Assembly: GCA_021904315.1 (NCBI GenBank)
Contig: CM038926.1
Span: forward strand, 4,140,390 to 4,204,389
DNA length: 64,000 nt
Reading direction: 5' to 3'
DNA from: Sphagnum magellanicum
Taxonomy: Eukaryota > Streptophyta > Sphagnopsida > Sphagnales > Sphagnaceae
The position numbers and the translations under genes were made by a program. The notes under the pieces were generated by a model. That model searched no databases, was not told the DNA's origin, and was given only the letters and a program-made list of their open reading frames with translations. Of the stretch, positions 57,505 through 64,000 are shown piece after piece; within the stretch, counting starts at the first letter, position 1; each line of letters opens with the position of its first letter.

Positions 57505-60500
57505 ATGAGAGTCTTAAGATGGGGAATAGCTTTACTGTTATTGTTGCAATGCCACCGACCTAGAAGCTCTGGTGGTGGTGTTGTTACAGACTCTCTTGAT
57601 GGTGCTTCTTCTAATCATAACAAGTTGGCATCCATCCCATCTGTTGGTGCTGAGGGAGTTGGGTGCTCAAGCACATCCATTGGGGATGGTTCTCCCTCTG
57701 GGCAATTTTGTGTTGCTGGGTCTATGCAAGCAGGCAATTCTGGGGCTACTGGCGCACATGTTGCGGCTAAGGGGCAATTCCGGAATGTGAAGCCTGGAGG
57801 AGCAGGTGATACGATGACAAGCCTGTCCTTAGAGACTGACTTTGAATTGAAACAATTCTGCAGTGTAGAGTCTGCCGACGAAGGGGTAGCAGAGGCCATG
57901 ATTGCAAGCTCTTGTGGTGCAACTGACTTGCCCAACGAAGAGTTTTCTCGCACACAGAGTGTACAAGGAGGGGTTGAGGAGATAAAGGGAGCAAAACGAG
58001 AGTTTTCTGCAGAGGAGGAATGCAGAATAACCCAACGGGAAGTTGGGCCAGTAAGAGCTTCAGGAGAAGTAGCAGATGAGTATATTGTCAGGTTTAGGGA
58101 GTATCAGCACGCTGCCTTGCACAGACGGGCATTGGAGGAGGTTGGACAGACAGAAAAGTGGCAGTGGGTGGAAAGGAATAATCCTGCATCTGCCTTCCCC
58201 ACAGATTTTGCATTGCTCCAAATAGAGAGGAGCATCAGTGCAATTTTTGTTATAGAGCTTAGAAAGCTGAGTTTTGTGAAGGATGTTACACCACAAATGC
58301 GTTTCACAAGGGCTTTGATGACGCCAAGGAGTGAAGAAGAGAGCTCTGCAGCCCGGAGTGGTAGGGGCTCAGACTCTAATTTGGAGCCACCTTGGGGCGA
58401 TGACAAGTCTGTTACTGATCAGGCACAGGTGAAGCCACCAGGTCGCCTTCAAACAAGCATGTCACATGAGGATGGATCCCCTCTCCCTGGCAATGCTTCA
58501 CTTGTTAATCATGGCCGCACCCTTCTTCTGCAGGTACTCAATCCTTTTCCCTGTGGTTTGAAGCAAGATCCTGGCAACATTGTCAGATTCAGGACAGCAA
58601 GAAATTGAGCTCCTGTACAATTTCTTGGTTGTGCTTCATTGTGATTGTGATTTCAGCAATGTTGGGCACTAGGAAATGGGGAAGCACGTTAGTTGTGGGA
58701 GATGTATTTGCTGTAAGTTGATCTTGAGCAAAACATGAATCAAAATGTTCAGAAGACAACTTTTTGGAACTTTTTGCTGCTGTCTAGAGATGGCCAGAGC
58801 AGAGGTTGTGGGTGGTTCTAGGGGCTGGAAAATTGAACAGTAAAGTATGCTTTGAGACCCTTGTTTCAAGCCTCTGGGTTGTATGCTGTGCTAGAGCATA
58901 CAAGCATTTGCACATCATAGAGTGATCCTCAGATCACACTGTTTGTGATTGCCAGTGTATTACAATGTGACCACTTATCAGAAATAAGTTGCTGAGACAA
59001 AATACATCTGCTAGATGCTCTGTTATGATGTGATGAATCAGAGAAATGTTCTTTTGTTTATTAAGCTGGGAGTGAAATCTGTTGACAAGATAGCGGGGTA
59101 TAGGATATGAGGTATTAAAGGCACATGCATGTCATAACAACTCAATGCAACTCCCAGTTCTTTGCACAAGTTTTGATGCATCCACATGATAAGCATGTGC
59201 TGCTAGGAGGCATGCCAAGAGATGTTGATTTTCATTGACATTTTTGAATGTTTGGGTTGTCTGACATGTGAAGCAGAGGTCACAGATCACATCCATGTTC
59301 GAAGCAGAGAAACTGTGGGCCAAGGGTTTCACAGGTGCAAAAGTAAGGATGGCAGTTTTTGACACAGGTGTACGTGCTGATCACCCACATTTCCGCAACA
59401 TCAAGGTAGAGTCTGTGAAACCTAGACAAAGTTTCAATCCTTTCTTGGCACATCAGTAGCTGAGGTTGTTAAATACAGCATGATTTAAAAGTGTACCTGA
59501 GTCAAGCCACATATTGCAAAGTTTGCACTTTTTGTGAGCTTTTGTGAAGCATTCTTGTGAATTTGTTTATAGATTAGAAGGGTGATCTGGCAGGTGATTT
59601 AGAAGGGTCAGGAAGATTTCTTGTTAATTGGTGTATGCTTATCATCATTTGTGAAACATCCAGGGATTGTATTTGGGTTGGTGATAGAGGGTTTGTGGGA
59701 TGATTGACTGCAGGAGAGAACAAATTGGACAAATGAGGACACATTAAATGACAATCTTGGCCATGGTACATTTGTTGCAGGAGTAATTTCAAGCCAGGAC
59801 TCCCAATGCTTAGGGTTTGCTCCTGATGTAGAGATATATGCTTTTCGTGTCTTCACTGATGCTCAGGTGCTTTCCTAATTTCTAGAGTTGCTAATTGTTG
59901 GGCATGTGAAATACTAGTGGTCTACACATTTGAGGGAGATCTAAGCTTAAACTTGAGCAAGGAAGAATGTGAAGAGCCAAGATCTGATGACGTAGAGGTG
60001 GTTTGACACATTCAATTTACTTGGGGATATGAGTGGGGATGTTGAAGTAGACAGAGGGTTCTTTGGAACTCTTTGGAGAGATGTGTGTCCTGTTGATTTC
60101 CATTTTGGTCAGTCAGTTTGGAGTTGAAAAGTGGATGTTCTGTTATGATGCAGGTATCTTACACATCCTGGTTCTTGGATGCCTTCAACTATGCAATTGC
60201 AACCAAAATGAATGTTCTCAACCTAAGCATTGGTGGACCTGACTATTTGGACTCCCCCTTTGTGGAGAAGGCAAGCTCTCTGTTCCTTGGGACCCTCAAT
60301 ATTTCAGTTTGACCAAGATCCAATTTTCCCATATGGTAGTGAATGTTGCACAGGTTCTTTTGACATTGCTTGTTAATGCCATTGCTTGTTTGCATCTCAG
60401 GTCTGGGAGATGACAGCAAACAATATCATTATGGTTTCAGCTATTGGCAATGATGGGCCACTATATGGCACCCTGAACAACCCAGCAGACCAAAGTGATG

Positions 60501-63500
60501 TCATCGGAGTTGGAGGCATTGACTACAGCGATCACATTGCCTCGTTTTCCTCGCGTGGAATGAGCACTTGGGAACTCCCACACGGGTAAGTTGGTTCCTT
60601 TGATTCTTTGCATATGTGCACTTTTGAATGAACTCATCTCTCATATGGTCATTGTGTCTGTCCTTCCTGATGAGCACGCTTTGTATGGAGGTGAGATGTG
60701 CAGATATGGTCGTGTGAAGCCAGATATTGTGGCATATGGGCGAGAGGTGATTGGGTCCAAGATGACCACTGGGTGCAAGAGCCTATCTGGTACCAGTGTG
60801 GCCAGTCCTGTGGTGGCAGGGGCTGTGTGTCTACTTGCCAGTGTGGTCCCAGAGAAGGAGCGATGGCAGCTGTTGAATCCAGCTAGTATGAAACAGGCCT
60901 TGATGGAAGGAGCCTTGCGCCTTCCTGGTCCCAACATGTTTGAGCAAGGTGCTGGGCGCCTTAATTTGTATGTGTCCATTTGCTTTCATACCCTACATAG
61001 TTCTGCACCAATTCAGTGGCATGAGAGTTGCTTCTATTTGGAGTAGGATATCTAGTTGTCACTCAAATTGTCAATTGAAAACTGGAGTTTTTTATGGTGG
61101 TCTGAGTCTTTGAATTTTTGTGCAAGATCAAGTGCACGATACTAGACCAATGTCATCATTTGCATGTTGTCATGCTCAACCTTGTCAGTCTGTGATTCTT
61201 GTTCCTTGTTGAGATGGTTTCAAGCTCAAGTAAAACTTACATACAGATGCACTGCCAATGTTGTTCTGTTTTCAGGTTGAAGTCATTTGAAATACTGGCA
61301 AATTATAAACCGCGGGTAAGCATTATGCCAAATTTTCTCGATTTCACTGATTGCCCATATTCCTGGCCTTTCTGTAGACAGCCTCTTTATGCAGGTGCCA
61401 TGCCTACGATTTTCAATGCAACCATCATTAATGGAATGGGTGTTGTTGGCTATATTGAAGCACCACCCACATGGGTTCCCTTTGAAGATGCAGGAAACTT
61501 GCTCCACATACAGTTCACTTATTCAGATGTTATTTGGCCTTGGACTGGCTTCCTTGGACTACACCTCCGGATCAAGTCTAATGGTTCCAGTTTCCAAGGT
61601 ACAATAGAAGGCAATATTGTCTTCAAAGTCTTATCTCCTCCAGTGAAGGGAGAGAATATACCTCGAAGTTGGGAGTGCATCCTTCCTTTGAAAGTAGCAG
61701 TTATTCCAACCCCAGCACGTGAGAAACGGGTGCTTTGGGATCAATTTCACAGCGTGCATTATCCACCTGGATACATCCCACGTGATTCCCTGGATGTGCG
61801 CAATGATATTTTGGATTGGCATGGAGATCACCTGCACACCAATTTTCATGGGATGTTTGACAGTCTCCGAGATGCTGGCTATTTTGTGGAAACCTTGGGC
61901 TCTCCACTAACATGCTTTGATGCTGCTCAGTACGGAACCCTTCTTATGGTGGACTTGGAGGATGAGTATTATGATGAGGAGATTGAGAAACTGAAGGAGG
62001 ATGTTGAAACCAGCGGTCTTGGATTGATCGTCTTTGCTGACTGGTACCATGTGGATACCATGGTGAAGATGAAGTTTTTTGATGACAACACACGAAGCTG
62101 GTGGACTCCTGCCACTGGTGGGGCCAATATCCCAGCATTGAATGACCTGCTTGCTCCTTTTGGCATTGCTTTTGGAGATACCATTTTGAATGGTGTTTAC
62201 TCCATTGGTGGAGAAAGAGCACATTATGCCTCAGGCACTGACATTCAGCGTTTTCCTGCTGGAGGCTTTGTGCATCGATTTCTTTTCCAAGACCATTCTG
62301 GAGGTCATTCAGGCATAACATCTTCACGTACATCTGTACATGCACAGGTCTTCTATATGAGCCCTGGCCTATTTGCATGTGGCAGTGAGCTCTGATGGAA
62401 ATGAGCTACTGTTTATTTACACATATTGCTCATATCCTATCCTTGTTTGTGTTGATTGCTCTACTGTCTGATACACCAGGTCTTCATAATCCTTGCAATT
62501 GGCTATTACATCAGGTCAATGAAATTGCAGGTGGAGTCTCCAATTTTGGGAGCAGTGGACGCAGGATCAGGGCGTATTGCAGTGTATGGAGACTCCAACT
62601 GTTTGGACAGTAGCCACATCATGAGCAATTGTTATTGGTTACTGAAAAAGCTGTTGGATTTCACCAGCTGCAACATTCGGGATCCTGTCATATTTCCAGC
62701 CACAAATGAGCTTGGAACTGCACTTGGGATGCAAGATTCTCCCCTGCCGATGCGTAGGGACGATGTGAATTTTAGTTCATACTCTCTAGTATTAGGTCAG
62801 CCATTGAGATGTGGAACAGATGCACCTCTTGCTGTTCAAGGCACGAGAGGCTATAAACAGGAGCAGAGAGAGCCCTTTCCAAATGTGGGCTCAAAGAGTG
62901 CATTCTCACAGCGTGAAGCTATGGATGCTACTGTCACAGAGCAGGTTGTACTGCCCACTCCTGTAGATGTCAACATGATGGCTACATCTCCTGCTGCTTC
63001 TGGCATGCATCATGGGATTGCTTCTCCCCTAGTGGATCCAATGATATCTGCACATGAAAAATCCCACAAAAGTGAGGATGTGGAGCATCACCAGCAGCAG
63101 CAGGGATCAGCTTCAGTCAAGAAATCAAAGTTAGAAGGATTTCAGACTGTTCCTGTAGACAACCACAAAGACGATTGGAATCTATACAATTTGGAACAGC
63201 AGGCGAACAAGGTTAGATCACATTTGGCAGCTGGTTGGTGGATTGTGATGATGTATTGTTGACAGTTGTTTGAATGGCCTCCCCTGACTATTTTAGGTTC
63301 TGACATACCTGGAAAACATGTACATGAGTAACGCCTGCTGTGTGTGGCAATAGTATTTATCTTATTGTTTGAAGGGTTCATCTTCTACTTTGATCGTCGG
63401 TTGAACTTATCAAAGGATTTTGGTTCGCTTACCAGCATTAGTGGGTGAAACAAGCTGAAGAAGGTTCCTCTTATTGTGGTATATATATGTGTTGGGGTGC

Positions 63501-63965
63501 AGCTGGATCTAACAACACTGACAGCTATCCAATGGCTTATCCCTGCCCTCCTCTGTACAACAGGTACACTAGATCCCTCAAGCTCTCACGTGCTTGTTTC
63601 TTTCACCTAGCATAGCAGCACAGGTGCAAGTCAGACAAATGTTGTAATGAGAACTGATTGATGGCAATCCTCTTTATAATGCAATTTATTCAGAAGGTAC
63701 CAGTATGTCCTTGTGTTGCTTATGACTAGAAGCTTGAAAATGTACCAGAGAAATTGGCTGCAAGGAATTTGTGTTGTGGTTCTGAAGTGGGCATTATTGT
63801 AGTTCTGGTTTTTGTTATTGGTTTTAACAAAGATGCTTCTAGGTGATGGAACTGTGTGCATTTATTTTTGCAGGCTTTGTTCTCATTATTAGCTTGTGGC
63901 GTGTTCGCCAAAGAAAACGCAGACGAGCACGAAAGGGATCTTCACGCTCTTTATCAAATTTGTAG
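57505..63965 (+). CDS. SBT6.1: Site-1 protease (S1P / subtilase SBT6.1), ten exons
   Basis: Exons: 57505-58533, 59277-59405, 59714-59866, 60154-60270, 60401-60585, 60704-60967, 61276-62347, 62531-63211, 63503-63563 and 63874-63965 (3,783 bp, 1,260 aa). Frames join cleanly at every splice. A signal peptide lies at residues 1-20 (hydrophobic IALLLLLQ). The prodomain starts at about 192 ([20 protein letters not shown]). The subtilisin set is complete: Asp372 (VFDTG), His403 (GHGT), Asn493 (AIGNDG) and Ser569 (GTSVASP). A conserved C-terminal lumenal region follows ([11 protein letters not shown] near 930-ish). A membrane anchor spans about 1,221-1,239, then a basic tail [13 protein letters not shown]. 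In plants S1P is a Golgi serine protease that cleaves membrane bZIPs (bZIP17/28) in stress signalling, and some peptide precursors. The segment before the prodomain is longer than I expect for the family. The first intron-proximal ATG with A at -3 sets the start. A leader intron ending at TATTTCAG (57,478) is possible. Confidence 0.95.
60271..60400 (+). other. GC-AG intron 4 of S1P
   Basis: The donor reads GGAGAAG|GCAAGC and the acceptor reads TGCATCTCAG|GTCTGG. GC after AG with a following AAG is the standard form of the rare GC-AG class. The reading frame needs this junction (FVEK joined to VWEMTA). No nearby GT donor keeps these residues. Confidence 0.88.
62348..62530 (+). other. Intron 7 of S1P with a weak donor
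   Basis: The donor is GCACAG|GTCTTC, which lacks the usual A at +3/+4, and the acceptor is AAATTGCAG|GTGGAG. The join keeps phase 0 and leads into [14 protein letters not shown]. Reading through would stop after 16 codons at TGA (62,393-62,395). Confidence 0.75.
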
Positions 63966-64000
63966 TAATTTTTCTCTCACCCATCTCTGCATGGTGTTCA

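Noticed and set aside
61944-62378. Minus-strand ORFs opposite S1P exon 7
   Set aside because: They are shadows of the conserved coding exon on the plus strand.

Overview
This window is nuclear DNA from a large-genome land plant. It is AT-rich and crowded with decayed Ty3/gypsy LTR retrotransposons, CACTA-type DNA transposons with short palindromic derivatives, a Helitron, and one intact multi-exon gene. The TE density and sequence decay would suit a gymnosperm or another large plant genome, but that is inference; the sequence alone does not name the species.

Layout: (1) 130-3,870, a 5'-truncated gypsy pol relic on +. (2) 4,810-6,240 and 23,075-23,740, two halves of an older decayed ORF of unknown family. 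They are split by a complete LTR retrotransposon on - at 6,241-23,069, with 428-bp LTRs and a 5-bp ATTCC target duplication. That element carries gag-pol relics (15.9-21.9 kb), decayed accessory ORFs (6.8-11.4 kb), an intact 140-aa orphan ORF on + (9,662-10,084), a 3.25-kb coding-free CACTA-like insertion (12,229-15,480, TSD ACG) and a palindromic MITE. (3) 23.8-29.9 kb, several LTRs of one family, including a + strand solo LTR inserted inside an older inverted LTR of the same family, placed in a roughly 60-bp minisatellite. (4) 29,872-41,129, an 11.3-kb CACTA element (TSD ATA) carrying a decayed, intron-containing myosin-binding-type gene with a GTD-binding (DUF593) domain. Nested in it is a 6.87-kb Helitron (33,919-40,786) with a 3' hairpin, a CTAG end and an A|T insertion site, and a mutated Rep-helicase gene. 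(5) 41.1-53.4 kb, the end of the minisatellite, foldback repeats, a gypsy gag-protease relic with its LTR and tRNA-iMet-like PBS, and a third gypsy relic on - with nested MITEs and a solo LTR. (6) 52.5-54.2 kb, AT-rich and TAGG-type simple repeats. (7) 57,505-63,965, a complete ten-exon site-1 protease (S1P/SBT6.1) gene on +.

The S1P gene is the only clearly functional gene seen. It has an intact Asp-His-Asn-Ser catalytic set, a signal peptide, a prodomain, a C-terminal membrane anchor and a basic tail. Everything else is a layered record of transposition whose order can be read from the nesting and from target duplications. I found no rRNA, tRNA or CRISPR features.
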